Assembly (NCBI RefSeq): GCF_029784135.1
Contig: NC_073746.1
Location: 300,273,614 to 300,337,613, forward strand
Source of the DNA: Toxorhynchites rutilus septentrionalis
Lineage: Eukaryota > Arthropoda > Insecta > Diptera > Culicidae
Length of the DNA stretch: 64,000 nt
Direction of reading: 5' to 3'
How positions within the stretch are numbered: the stretch's first letter is position 1; every line of letters starts with the position of its first letter. This document shows positions 54,237 through 64,000 of the stretch, piece by piece. The translations under genes and the position numbers were made by a program. The notes beneath the pieces are model-generated. The model ran no database searches. It saw only the letters and a list, made by a program, of their open reading frames with translations, and had not been told where the DNA came from.

Positions 54237-54698
54237 GGCCCTGAATAGCGCCTTGTTTTATGGAGTGGTTCCAATTCAGAAAACTTAGTACTCGTGGTTT
54301 TGAAAAAAAAAACCATTTCGAACGCCCTCGATGCCGCCTTGTTCTGGATTTGCCACCAAAGCAGTTTGTATAAAGAACAAACTTTTTTCTTCTGCTACTT
54401 GATGCCGTTTTGCAATTGCGTTTGCCACTCGCCACTCGCTGCAACTGCCTGTTGTCTTGATGTCCACCGAACCGAATGTGTTCTGTTCTGAATGCGGGTT
54501 TTCTTATCGTCGCGAGCAGCTTTGCCAGCCAACTCGATCACTTCGGCGGCCGAAACTATATAACGCCGGCTAGGAGGACTGGTGCACTGGTACTAACGCG
54601 CTCGGCCTAGCTACCCTTGCGGGGAACTTCAGATCAACACGGTTCGAGCGGGATTTTGCCTTTCCCTTCACTTTTCCTCCTTTGCCATGTCCAACCAT
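54237..54698 (-). pseudogene. Histone H2A pseudogene 2
   Basis: ATG at 54698 begins MVGHGKGGKVKGKAKSRSNR, close to the H2A N-terminus, and continues VDLKFP. After indels AERVSTSAPVLLAGV and then EVIELAGKAARDDKKTRI appear in shifted frames. A degenerate stem-loop, GGCGCTATTCAGGGCC (five of six pairs), lies at 54237-54252, at about the same distance from the start as in pseudogene 1. The part after residue ~80 resembles pseudogene 1 rather than H2A, so both derive from one altered ancestor. Confidence 0.82.
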
Positions 54699-55222
54699 GG
54701 CTGCTTGTGTTGGTTTGTTGATCTGATGTGATGCGAAACGATGTGGTGTACGGTTGAAAATGAAATGAAATGTTATTCATTATGATAGACGCGTAGATAT
54801 ATTTCCTATCAATTGATGCAAAAACCTTTGCGATCTATTGAGAAATGCTCGAGTTATAAGCGTTCCAAATCTTGCATTTTTTCCTACTTGTTCAGTGCCT
54901 AGATTTTCAATTCACACCCTATATCTTCCGGTTAGACGTAGTCCTACGTCGAAAAAATACCGCAGTACTTTTGACGTAGGACTACGTCTTTCATTTCTAT
55001 ACCGGGGTGTAAAACCAAAGTTTCGAAAATGAAAGCGTTACGCCGGAGGCCGAGATTTTGAGCGTTAATAGCTCTTAAACAACTGAACGAAATGGTATCA
55101 TAAACACTTCATTCGAAAGATAAAAGGTCTACGCGTCATATACTTGTTACTTTTTCATCCAAAAACTTGTTTCAATAGTCTTAAAATTGCTTTCAAAACA
55201 GGCTATTGAAATCACCAATCGG

Positions 55223-55257
55223 TATATAAGCGAGCGCCGCTTGTAAACCCCTTCAGT
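55223..55257 (+). promoter_or_regulatory. Core promoter in family X copy 2
   Basis: TATATAAG is at 55223-55230 and TCAGTT has its A at 55255: TATA at -32, identical spacing to the copy at 14512-14544. The sequence between the two elements is well conserved (GCGAGCGCCGC). Confidence 0.6.
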
Positions 55258-55317
55258 TATGATTGAACAGCGATTGGAGCATGTTGTCGCTGTGTTGTGA
55301 AGCTATTTTCGTTTATC

Positions 55318-55398
55318 ATGAAAGCGCTAATGAACGGTGTCACCAAGAGCCTGTATGTGCACCAAAGGCCAGAAGGGAATCCATCAGGAGGAGAGTGA
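55318..55398 (+). CDS. 26-residue ORF in family X copy 2
   Basis: It reads NGVTKSLYVHQRPEGNPSGG and stops at TGA, 63 nt after the predicted transcription start. It has the same length as the ORF at 14370-14450 with five substitutions. Function unknown; may be the beginning of a longer spliced or decayed product. Confidence 0.35.
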   Translation: MKALMNGVTKSLYVHQRPEGNPSGGE

Positions 55399-55670
55399 TG
55401 CCACGGTTCCGCTTGAAACATCGGCCGCCACACACGCATATACACGCGCGGAATTCTCGTTGCTGAAAAATAATCTGCCAGTTCCCCTGGGAATTGAAAA
55501 AATACATTCATGCGAAAGAGTTTATTTTATTGTTTTCTATCCATATAACACTGCAACCAAATACATTTGGTTTTGTGATTTTTCAATCAATTAATAGGAA
55601 AGCTTCTGAATATTTTTTTTCCCATCAGTGGAAAACTTTCGTATCCAATATTGGATGCATAACATGAAAA

Positions 55671-56320
55671 ACGTGAAACATCATCGCGAAAATCAAGTCA
55701 TTTTCGAGCGATTATTTGTTTTCTACTCATAGAATGCTGCGACCAAATACATTTCGTTTTGGATTTTTTCAATCAAGTGCGATCAACCTAAGACCACGTT
55801 TTTCGGCAATTTATTAGAGGTGCAATGAATCTTTAGGAATTCCCGCTCTACGCGCACTGGCAAACAATGTTTACTGAACAAGTTCTCAAACGAGAAATGG
55901 GTGTTGTGAGAAAGGATTAGCGAACGCGAAAACGACAAACGGGAGAAAGATATGTTTGGAGGTTGAAGGAAATTGGCAGAAAACTTCTTCATTCTATCAT
56001 TCAAATAATGTGATTCATACCACTTCGTATTACCAGAAAGAGTTTCTTAATGCTCAAAGGAGGAATTGAGTCCTCCGAGGAAATTACCCAGCGCAAATTA
56101 GAGTCGACTATCGATTGCGGCATTCGTACACAAATAATTTTATAATGCAGTTTCACCAAAGTGATTTCTTCGGATATATTTACTACATCATGTCATATAT
56201 TTCATATTCTTCATTATGAAATTCATATCCATGGCACCTATCGGTATCGAATTATCATCGACACCACGATTTTCGCTAAATGCTCCTTTCGGTTCGGCCT
56301 GTAAATATCTTTTCTGAACT
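55671..56320. other. Spacer, no gene recognised
   Basis: It contains another short family X-like piece near 55740-55790 (CGACCAAATACATTT, TCAATCAAGTGCGATC). No ORF with recognisable similarity. Confidence 0.4.
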
Positions 56321-56322
56321 CT

Positions 56323-56448
56323 AGGAATGTAGTAGCTAACTTGGCACTGGCACTGGGAGGGCCCGAACTGGAACTCGTCGCCACCACGGAATGTAGTAGC
56401 TAACTTGGCACTGGCACTGGGAGAGCCGGAACTGGAACTTTCACTTGG
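56323..56448. repeat. Tandem duplication of about 67 bp
   Basis: GGAATGTAGTAGCTAACTTG followed by GCACTGGCACTGGGAG occurs at 56326 and again at about 56389, the second with three base changes. It is GC-richer than its surroundings. Confidence 0.9.
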
Positions 56449-56477
56449 AAGGTTTGATCACTAATAATCCAAATCCT

Positions 56478-58523
56478 TTTTTTTTTTACAACTTAAATGC
56501 ATTTTTATTCAGATGTTTTGCTATTTGCATACATATTTTACAGTTCAAGTGACACAGTCTGGGCTTTACATCTTCGGTTCAGCTTTTGGATTTAAAATCA
56601 TACTGTTAAGCAAAAGTTCCTTATTTATAATTTGACAGTTGTTCACCATTTTAATGGTATTGTTTGAAATTAAATTTGAAAGAGACTACTTATAAACTAC
56701 TAACTAACTAACTAATAACCAACTAACTAATCTACTATATACAAATTTTTTATCAGGTCAAATTCAGAGGATCTAGATTTCTCAACAAATTTAGCTTTTG
56801 TTTCATACATAATTGCATCTAGTTTTTGGATATTAGCCTCTTGGTGTAGATCCGAGATCCTTGTGTCAAAAGGACGATCAAGAATCATCCTCAATGCACG
56901 ATTTTGCGCCACTTGGAGTTTGTTCCTGTGAGTCTGAGCACATGACCCCCACACCACAATTGCATAAAGGATGGCAGGAGCTATGATTTGATTGTAGACG
57001 GCCAGTTTGTTCACCTTTGAGAGACGGAATCGTCGACAGATCAGAGGGTACAGAGATCGAACCAAAGCGGAACACCTATTCAAATTCTTCTCCACGTGCT
57101 GACGGAAGAGGAGTTTCTGATCTATCACTAGCCCCAAATATGTTACTTCAGCGGACCACTCAACCCTTGTGCCATTCATCACCACAACGCAAGATGGAGG
57201 AGGTTTGAGTTTGGGAGACTGCCTGTGCAGGAACATGATTGTTTGGGTTTTGGAGGCATTGATTTTAATTTTCCATATGTTAGCATATTCAACAAAGGCG
57301 TCAAGGCATCGTTGAAGCCTGTTTGTTATTTCACGAGGCATCCTCCCCTTGACGGCAATTGCGGTGTCATCTGCGAACAGAAAGGACGCGCAGCCATCTC
57401 CCAGGGGAGGAGTGTCAGAGGTGTAAAGGCTGTACAGCAAAGGGCCCAGCAGACTTCCCTGCGGGACCCCTGCCTGGATGGAAAATGTGTTTGACAAACA
57501 GCCATTCAACGATACCCTGAACGACCTTTGCTGAAGGTAACACCGGATGATTTTCACGAGATAAATTGGAATGTTAAAGGAACAGAGCTTATATACAAGC
57601 ATGACGGCCAGACACAGTCGAAAGCCTTTTCGACATCCAACAGTGCCAAGGCTGTGGACTTGGATACAGCCCTGTTCCTTTGGATGGTGTTCATCACTCT
57701 CACTAGTTGGTGGATAGTCGAATGCCCCCGTCTAAACCCAAACTGTTCAGGCAGGAGGATGTTGTTGACCTCAACAAATTTTTGCAATCGGAATAAAATG
57801 ATTTTTTCAAAAAGTTTGCCCAGCGCTGAAAGGAGGCTGATAGGTCTGTAGCTTGAAGGTAGAGTTGGATCCTTCCCGGGTTTGCGGATCGGCACGATCT
57901 TCGCTTCTTTCCAGATGCTTGGATAATAGTGCAATTCCAAGCATCGATTGAAGATGTTGCTGAGCAGCGAGTAGACTTTGGGAGTGAGCCTTTTCAGGAT
58001 CAGGTTGAAGATTCCATCAAACCCGGGAGCCTTCATATTCTTAGTGGCCTTCAGCGCTGAGCAAACTTGTTCTGCATTGACCTTATCTTCCCGAGGTATG
58101 GCACATGGGGAGGTATCTAGTTCTTGGACGCACTGCGCAACCTGCTGTTCGAGCGGACTAGCCATATGCGAGCCAAGCAAATGCGACGATGCAATGTGAT
58201 TGCCTATCGCATTCGCTTTCTCAATAGGCGCAACGAGGAGACTATCGCCGACCTTGAGAGGAGGAACTGGTTTCGGATGGTTTTTCAGCACTTTGGCAAC
58301 CTTCCAAAATGGTCTGGAGCGATCATCCAAGTTTTGTACGGTGCGCCCGAAGCTGTTGTTTCGAAGAGAGACCATCCTGGAAGCAATCTGCCTGTTCAGA
58401 TCGGCCATCTCTTCCTTTCTGCCGAGATCCCCGGTCCTCTGAAACTGGCGTCTACGCACATTTCGCAAGCGGATCAATAGTTGAGTGTGAGAGTCAATAG
58501 CAACGAACTTACCCCTCACAGGA
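56478..58523 (-). mobile_element. Jockey-clade LINE, 5'-truncated
   Basis: It is flanked by the duplication AATAATCCAAATCC (56463-56476; 58524-58537). The T-run at the left is the poly-A tail and a 3'UTR of about 250 nt precedes the stop at 56727. The 5' end is cut inside ORF2, before the RT domain. Confidence 0.93.
56727..58522 (-). pseudogene. Jockey-like reverse transcriptase, frameshifted
   Basis: The fragment begins after the endonuclease and keeps the RT. It has APGFDGIFNLILKRL, YRPISLLSALGKLFEKI and QFGFRRGHSTIHQLV, then ALLDVEKAFDCVW. A small indel near 57580 breaks the frame. In the next frame it continues LVYKLCSFNIPIYLVKII, GVPQGSLLGPLLYSLY and the catalytic FADD, to the C-terminal region (AILYAIVVWGSCA, LQVAQNRALRMI). 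No RNase H follows, as expected for Jockey. The truncation alone makes it immobile. Confidence 0.92.
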
Positions 58524-58538
58524 AATAATCCAAATCCT

Positions 58539-59210
58539 AGATTGGTTTTCATTTTATACCCTTCGAACAATTTGAGGTGGCCAATCGTATTCGCTGTTAT
58601 ATTTGTTTTAACGGTTGCTTGGTATGATTTGTTTGGTTACCATAAGAACAAACATTACTGATATGTTGTTTTAACGGTTGCGTAGCATTGGTTGTTTGGT
58701 TGGCATGGAGGCGAAATTCTAATTTGACATTCAACGTAGTTTGCTTAGATAATTTATTTCGTGCGCGAACAGTGGGACAACTCTACAAACACTCAAACAT
58801 ACATACAAATAGGGCAAGCTGAATGAAATTAATCAAAAAAAATTTTTGGGAATTGCGGCCATCTTGGATTTGGATTTTCCATTATTCTCAGTCAACCACT
58901 ATCAGACCAGTCGAGCACATTTGATATACCTATTGCAGGAATTCTGAGAAAATATGTAATCCGCCGCTTCGTAGTGGCCGCCATCTTAAATTTACGTTTT
59001 TCATAAATAACTGTGTTCTTCTAGTCAAGACCTTTCATTTGATACCCATATTGATTGTTCAATATGGAATTGTTATACAAATTATTTGAATTTTTTTAAG
59101 AAAAATCAAAAATAAAATACTCCGGATAATCTGTATTACGTAAAGTGCCATGCGTATTGTTAGCGAGCTGGAAGACTTATTGAAGAAACATAAATAATTA
59201 CTGAAATCCT
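58539..59210. other. Spacer with short direct repeats
   Basis: GTTTTAACGGTTGC recurs at about 58603 and 58666 with TTGTTTGGTT nearby, suggesting a small tandem duplication of about 64 bp. No gene seen. Confidence 0.45.
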
Positions 59211-60310
59211 TCATATCATACATGCTCGGTTTGCAAGGTGACAATCACGTTATTGTCATCAATTCTAATGAAACACCGACTGGTTCAATGCGTATGCTGT
59301 TAATTACATTGCTGGAGTCATAGTACGTGACTGTACAGCGACGCGAGAAATTGTGATTAGAAGAAGAAACGATAATCTAGAGTTCATCGTTGATATCCAC
59401 CATTCAAACGACGCTCTCCATCTTCTTCTTTAGTGGTACTAATATTCGTTATGTTCCTAACGTTCTCCATCTCAACGTAGAATGACTTGCGAACGATATA
59501 GAGGTAGAGAGCGAACGACTGCGATTCTAGACAACCAGAAGCGATGTGAGGAAAAATACACTCACTTGCGAGACGCTATCATGAGCAACGCAGACGCAGC
59601 CCTTCAAACAAAAAAATGAATGAAATGTAGAATGAGCTCTATTACAGTGTTATATGTATTCTTTTCCACACCTTGCTGGATGTATTCGGCTGGTTGGCAA
59701 AAGCGAGAAGTACCTCATATGTAAAAGTTATTTTTAATTTGGATAGTCGACAAAATACGCCCTGAGGAAATAATTAATTATTTCATATTCTGGATAATAT
59801 TTTGGTTGAAATGCAAGAAGATTAATAGAAAAATAGTTAAGTTGGGGCCAGAACTATGGTTACTAAGCATTTAAACAACATAGAATAAAAAATTCATTCA
59901 AATTTCAACAACTCAAATTGCTTTCGGGTCTGCTAATGACGAAATATGGGTGATTGTTCGATATTGTTACCACAAGCATAGTTCATGACCGTAATGGTAA
60001 CCTAAAACTTTTACAGCCTTCCGTCGCAGATGGAAAATGTACAATAGCGTTTTCTTAAAGATTTCACCAACGATACGACAGCATGCCTAGGTGGATGTCC
60101 AATATATCAACGAAGAAAAACTGATAATGACGGATAATCATTCATAAAAATTAACAACGCAGACATCGACATGGAAAATCGTTCGGTAGTGCCATATTCG
60201 CCTCAGCTGAGCAAAACATTCAATGCTCATATTATCGAGTTCTGTGGTTCGATGAAGAGCAACATGTACATTTGCAACAACGAAATTTATATTGATTATT
60301 TTTTGTTTAA
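59211..60310 (+). pseudogene. Helitron Rep/helicase N-terminal region, decayed
   Basis: Several frames together give the order of Helitron polyproteins. LQGDNHVIVINSNETPTG is near 59230. FNAYAVNYIAGVIV and TREIVIRRRNDNL are near 59290-59380. VESERLRF and YTHLRDAI are near 59500-59580. After an unrelated stretch (59640-60000) come FTNDTTACLGGCPIYQRR near 60070 and ENRSVVPYSPQLSKTFNAHI near 60170-60240. These match the helitron-like N-terminal domain upstream of the Rep motifs. Frameshifts and stops are many and the helicase is absent. A Helitron-type terminus stands at 61156, so both may belong to one original element. Confidence 0.75.
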
Positions 60311-60425
60311 TTTGTCTGCTTTATGACAAAAATATATTCCTTTTTTTCCATTTACATTGAACGTTCAAGAGTAAAAACATGTCAGATTCGTTAATGAAAT
60401 ACATCGGGAATGGAATACAAGTAAT

Positions 60426-60928
60426 TTTATTTTTTTTTTATCCCTTTTGTTTATTTTGGCTCATTAGCATTTTAGCTGTAACAGAGCCGAATTTTAATCG
60501 TGTACATGTCACATGTTTATCATATCTATAATTAGCTAGCACATTACACAGTTGCCATTTTTCGGCGTTAGACTATTCCCTACTATACCATTGCATATGG
60601 TACACATTTACACAGTAGCCATTTAGGCGTAAGAGTTTTCTATCTGTTCTTCCATTATCCAGTTAGACCGGACAGCGAAGACAGTTGATTGATCATTGTT
60701 GAGTTATTTATAGAACAGCAGCCCGATGTTTCTTGCAGAGCAGAGCAGTTGTATGGACGAATCGATCTTTATTCGACCGTGGATCGATCTCCATCGCTGA
60801 TGATTGTTGCGTGGACGTAGTTATTCTGTAACAACACAAAGATGGTCAATGAGGGCCCTGAGTTTTGAACTCACGATCGATCGCTTACTAAGCGAACGCG
60901 CAACCAATGTGGCTACGGAGACCCCCTT
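60426..60928 (-). mobile_element. SINE-B, full length, tRNA-derived
   Basis: A perfect 12-bp duplication, AATACAAGTAAT, flanks it (60414-60425, 60929-60940). Read on the minus strand, the head has box A-like TAGCCACATTGGTTGCGCGT and box B-like GTGAGTTCAAAACTC. A body of about 400 bp and an A/T-rich tail follow. It is longer than SINE-A and unrelated in its body. A truncated relative is at 4591. Confidence 0.88.
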
Positions 60929-61136
60929 AATACAAGTAATGGTTTGTATTTTTTTTTTCAAATTTTTGTCGGTGATGTTCGACATGGCGCTCTATTCCTC
61001 GGTATGTCAAACACAAGTAACACAAGAGTAACGAACGTTTCACGTATGTGTAGGTCGTTAAAATATTTAAAACATTAACTATACATTAGTTATTTTTTAT
61101 TCAACAACCAACATATTCACTAGAAATAATTTCTAC

Positions 61137-61156
61137 GTTTGCCGGGTTAGCTAGCG
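61137..61156 (+). repeat. Helitron-type 3' terminus
   Basis: ACGTTTGCCGGGTTAGCTAG is the same end as in HINE 2 (46773-46792). The base after CTAG is C instead of the usual T. It directly precedes the DD37E transposase. Confidence 0.6.
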
Positions 61157-61161
61157 GTAAG

Positions 61162-62092
61162 ATGCTGGGAATCGTCCAATCCACGGTCAGCAGAGTACTA
61201 AAACGATACTTCGAGAACCTAACCATCGACCGGAAGGTGAAGAACGGCAAAAATGGATGCTCCGTCAGTGAAAAAGATCACAAGCGCGTAGTTAAGCAGT
61301 TTAGACGTGATCCGAGAAGTTCGGTCCGGGATGTCGCCAATAAGCTGAATTTGTCAAGTTCATTCGTCCAGCGGACCAAACAACGGGAGGGCCTGTGTAC
61401 ATACAAGGTTCAGAAGGCTCCTAACCGCGACGAAAGGCAAAACATGGTGGGGAAGGCGCGAGCCCGGAAGCTGTACACCGAAATGCTGACGAAGCCGCAT
61501 TGCCTGGTAATGGACGACGAAACCTACGTCAAAGCGGACTTTCGTCAGCTGCCGGGCCTGTTGTTCTTCTCCGCAGAGGACAAATTAAGCGTTCCGGAGG
61601 AGATTCGCAAGCAGAAACTATCCAAGTTTGCCAAAAAGTACATGGTGTGGCAAGCGATCTGCTCTTGCGGAAAGCGGAGCGCCCCCTTCGTGATGACCGG
61701 CACGGTAAACGGGCAGGTTTACCTTAAGGAGTGCCTACAGAAGCGCTTACTACCACTATTGAAGCAGCACGAGGGCCCGACCATCTTCTGGCCGGATCCC
61801 GCTTCGTGCCACTATTCAAAGGACGTGTTGGAGTGGTACGAAGCCAACGGGGTCACCTTCGTGCCAAAGGAAATGAACCCGCCCAACGCGCCGGAGCTTC
61901 GCCCAACAGAGAAATATTGGGCGATTATGAAGCAGGCCCTCCGGAAAAACCCAAAAGTTGTCAAATCGGAGGCGGACTCCAAGAGAAAATGGATTTCTGT
62001 TCAAAAAAAAACTACAACCTGACGTTGTACAGAACCTTATGGACGGGGTAAAGAGGAAGGTGCGAGCATACGGGCTTGGGCTCGAAGTATGA
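61162..62092 (+). pseudogene. DD37E transposase (IS630-Tc1-mariner), truncated and frameshifted
   Basis: The remaining ~310 residues start in the first helix-turn-helix (GIVQSTVSRVLKRYFE). A second follows (RSSVRDVANKLNLSSSFVQR). The catalytic part has VMDDETYVKADF, the second aspartate in FWPDPASCHYSKDVLEWY and the glutamate in ELRPTEKYWAIMKQAL. Thirty-seven residues lie between these two, which defines DD37E, a group described from mosquitoes. An A-run near 62005 carries an indel: the frame ends at 62022 instead of at VRAYGLGLEV and the stop at 62090-62092. The N-terminus is cut off at the Helitron-type end at 61156. No TIR is visible, so it is a relic. Confidence 0.88.
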
Positions 62093-62242
62093 ATAAAAAG
62101 AAAATGCCAAAAGTATGTATGTGGATCTTAACTATTTAGACTCTCAAAATTACAGATTTTGAACAATGAAAAAACTCAATTCAAATGCAATTACTACACA
62201 CAATCACAGTCCTATGTCAAGATCCCGTCCGTGCCTCTAGGC

Positions 62243-64000
62243 TCAGACCCATCCACTGTTTTTGGTGTCTGGATTATTTCGCATACAGACCTTAATATAT
62301 TCGACAAGTTCTTCATGACCGTATTTGGTAGCAATATTCAGAGCTTTGTATGGAAACAAGTTGAGCTCCACGTTGTTGGCAAACATTTCCCTCATAATAA
62401 TAATATTGCCACTGCGTGCAACGTGTGTTACTGGAGTCCATCCCGAAGAATGTTCGAGATGAATATCCGCTCCGGCGGAAACCAAACACTTTGCAATTGC
62501 TATAAAACCCTTTTCAAACGCAATGTGCAGGAGAATTTCGAAGGCTGTCGAAATGACGTTCAAATTCGCGGCATTTGCTATTAGTTCCATAACAATGTGC
62601 AATTGGTTGTACTTCGCCGCGATGTGCAATGCAGTTTCTCCTTTGTCGTTTTGCATGTCGATGAGCGCAGAGCAGCCTGTTAAATATTGGACGATTTCCA
62701 ATTTTCCGAATCTAGCTGCAATATGTAGAGAGGTGTCTTTAGTTGTTGTGACCTCTTTCAAGTCCACTTTGTGTGCGACTAATTGTCGTGTAACGGTCAT
62801 GTGACAGCCAAGTGTAGCGGAGTCCATTCTTCGCTGTTTTGAAAATTCTTCAACTTGCATTTTTCCATCAGATACTTTACCATTTCCGAATGACCATTTT
62901 CAGCGGCTATGTGAAGAATCGTCATTCCCGCTTTTGTAGTCAGATATTGTTTCGCCTTTTTCTCCATCAATCGCTTCAGTATGTCCATGTGACCATTTCT
63001 GGCAGCCACATGAAGCGCAGTCCATCCGTCGATATCCTCACGATCGATTAAACATGGGAATGTAACCAAGTATTTGACTATTTCTACATGACCATGTTCG
63101 GTCGCTAGATGTAGAGCCGTCTTTCGCTTAGCGGTACATGAACTCAAATTGACCCCATAGCCGAACAGTTTCTTGAGAACTTCCAAGTGTCCGTGTGCGG
63201 CTGCGAAGTGAGCCGGATTCCAGATAAGGTGATCTTTGTAATTCACTTGGGCCGCTTCTGCAATCAAATATCGCATTATGTCTAATCGTCCCGTCATCGC
63301 CGCGATGTGAAGTGGTGTCACCAATTCATTGTTGGTCGCATTTACGTCAGCTTTGCTAGCGATTAGTACCTTCACAGCTTCCTGGTGATTTTGCTGCACC
63401 GCAAAGTGGAGTGGAGTCCAGCCATCAATGTTCCGACAGTTGACATTTGCTTTATTTTTTTATTAGGCACTCCACAATGTCCACGTGCCCATTCAGCGCC
63501 TCCATGTGGAGCACTGTCATTTTTTTGTTGTCTTCTCTCTCGATTTGAGCACCATTTGCCTCAAGATACTTGACAACTTCTTTGTGCTTATGCTTGGCGG
63601 CAATATGACAAGCAGTCTGATTTTTGAGTGTGATGCAATTCATATCTTCAATATCCGTGGCTGCTACTATTTCCTTGACAATATCGAGATTTCCCAGTTT
63701 GGCAGCAAAATAGTCCAACCGAAACATGCTTCACGACATTTAAGATAAGAAGTTTTTAAGTTATTAACCAAGAAGTTTAAGTTTTTAACCAAGAATTCTA
63801 CGGTCTCCAGGCAGTCATTCCCCACAGCTACATGTAGCATATTCATTTCCATCCCCTTTAAACATTCCGGATCGACTCCGATCGCAAGAAGCGTTTTAAC
63901 AACATCCACGTGGTTATTTTTCACAGCTAATAACAGAGGGGTGTATTGGTTATGATCTTGCAAATTTAGGTAGACTTTGTTTGAAGCTATAATTTTAACC
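62243..64000 (-). pseudogene. ankC: diverged ankyrin-repeat paralogue, running off the window
   Basis: The minus strand enters at 64000 in frame (NLQDHNQYTPLLLAVKNNH). Repeats follow in the same order as ankA/ankB: CHIAAKHKHKEVVKYL, VLHMEALNGHVDIVECL, DGWTPLHFAVQQNH, LVTPLHIAAMTGR, DGWTALHVAARNGH, DTSLHIAARFGK, ETALHIAAKYNQ. The last codons are at 62243. At least three breaks exist: a short deletion near 63700 (FGWT then FAAKLG), an indel in an A-run near 63455 and a deletion of about ten bases near 62808 (LHLAV then HMTVTRQL). The C-terminal 16 residues are unlike ankA. It is an old member of the family; the N-terminal half lies outside. Confidence 0.85.

Larger units (their letters stand above)
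54936..55670 (+). repeat. Family X copy with promoter
   Basis: It begins with two GACGTAG-type palindromes (GACGTAGTCCTACGTC, GACGTAGGACTACGTC) separated by AAAAAATACCGCAGTACTTTT, which resembles the mariner end at 13224. It then matches 14240-14800 in reverse, and continues with the GTTCCCCTGGGAATTGAAAA and TATTGGATGCATAA blocks. Confidence 0.7.

Overview
This is eukaryotic nuclear DNA that is AT-rich and mostly made of transposable elements. The mix suggests a dipteran, most likely a culicine mosquito (Aedes-like). It includes an IS630-type DD37E transposase (a family first recognised in Aedes), tRNA-headed SINEs, I-like and Jockey-like LINEs, Ty3/gypsy elements, a RAG1-like Transib, Helitron/HINE elements with internal minisatellites, and TA- and TTAA-flanked DNA elements. 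That assignment is inference; nothing here fixes the species.

The only host-type genes are three paralogous ankyrin-repeat loci, all on the minus strand. ankA (16567-18906) is intact: about 779 residues, 22-23 ankyrin repeats, an intronless CDS and a 75-nt 5'UTR intron. ankB (about 43430-45811) is a 27-kb-distant duplicate. It has a premature stop, a terminal frameshift and a roughly 1.1-kb tract almost identical to ankA, which points to gene conversion. ankC (62243 to beyond the window end) is a diverged, frameshifted copy. Degenerate histone H2A copies near 53-54.7 kb still carry histone 3' stem-loops.

Layout. 0-7 kb: a small MITE, a HINE with minisatellite, a DD41D element and a Tigger/pogo element. 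7.5-12.1 kb: a tandem array and a decayed gypsy element (gypsy-1) with a nested LINE. 12.1-15.5 kb: a TA microsatellite, a mariner element and repeat family X with an embedded core promoter. 16-19.2 kb: ankA. 19.5-24.1 kb: two inverted 1.04-kb TTAA elements and a TA element with TIRs. 24.1-29.9 kb: a full-length, apparently intact I-like LINE. 30-37 kb: AT-rich family Y, with a complete gypsy (gypsy-2) bounded by LTRs. 37-42.5 kb: SINEs, a very decayed gypsy (gypsy-3), a Helitron end, a second DD41D copy and a foldback. 42.5-46.8 kb: family Y, ankB and a HINE. 46.8-52.8 kb: family X and a Transib with very long TIRs. 52.8-56.5 kb: H2A remnants and family X. 56.5-58.5 kb: a Jockey. 59.2-62.1 kb: a Helitron Rep remnant, a SINE and a DD37E transposase. 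62.2-64 kb: ankC.

Target-site duplications establish many insertions and their nesting. The most intact elements are the I-like LINE, gypsy-2 (pol intact, gag frameshifted, LTRs differing at 5 of 317 positions) and the Transib, whose coding region can be rejoined in frame across two GT-AG introns.
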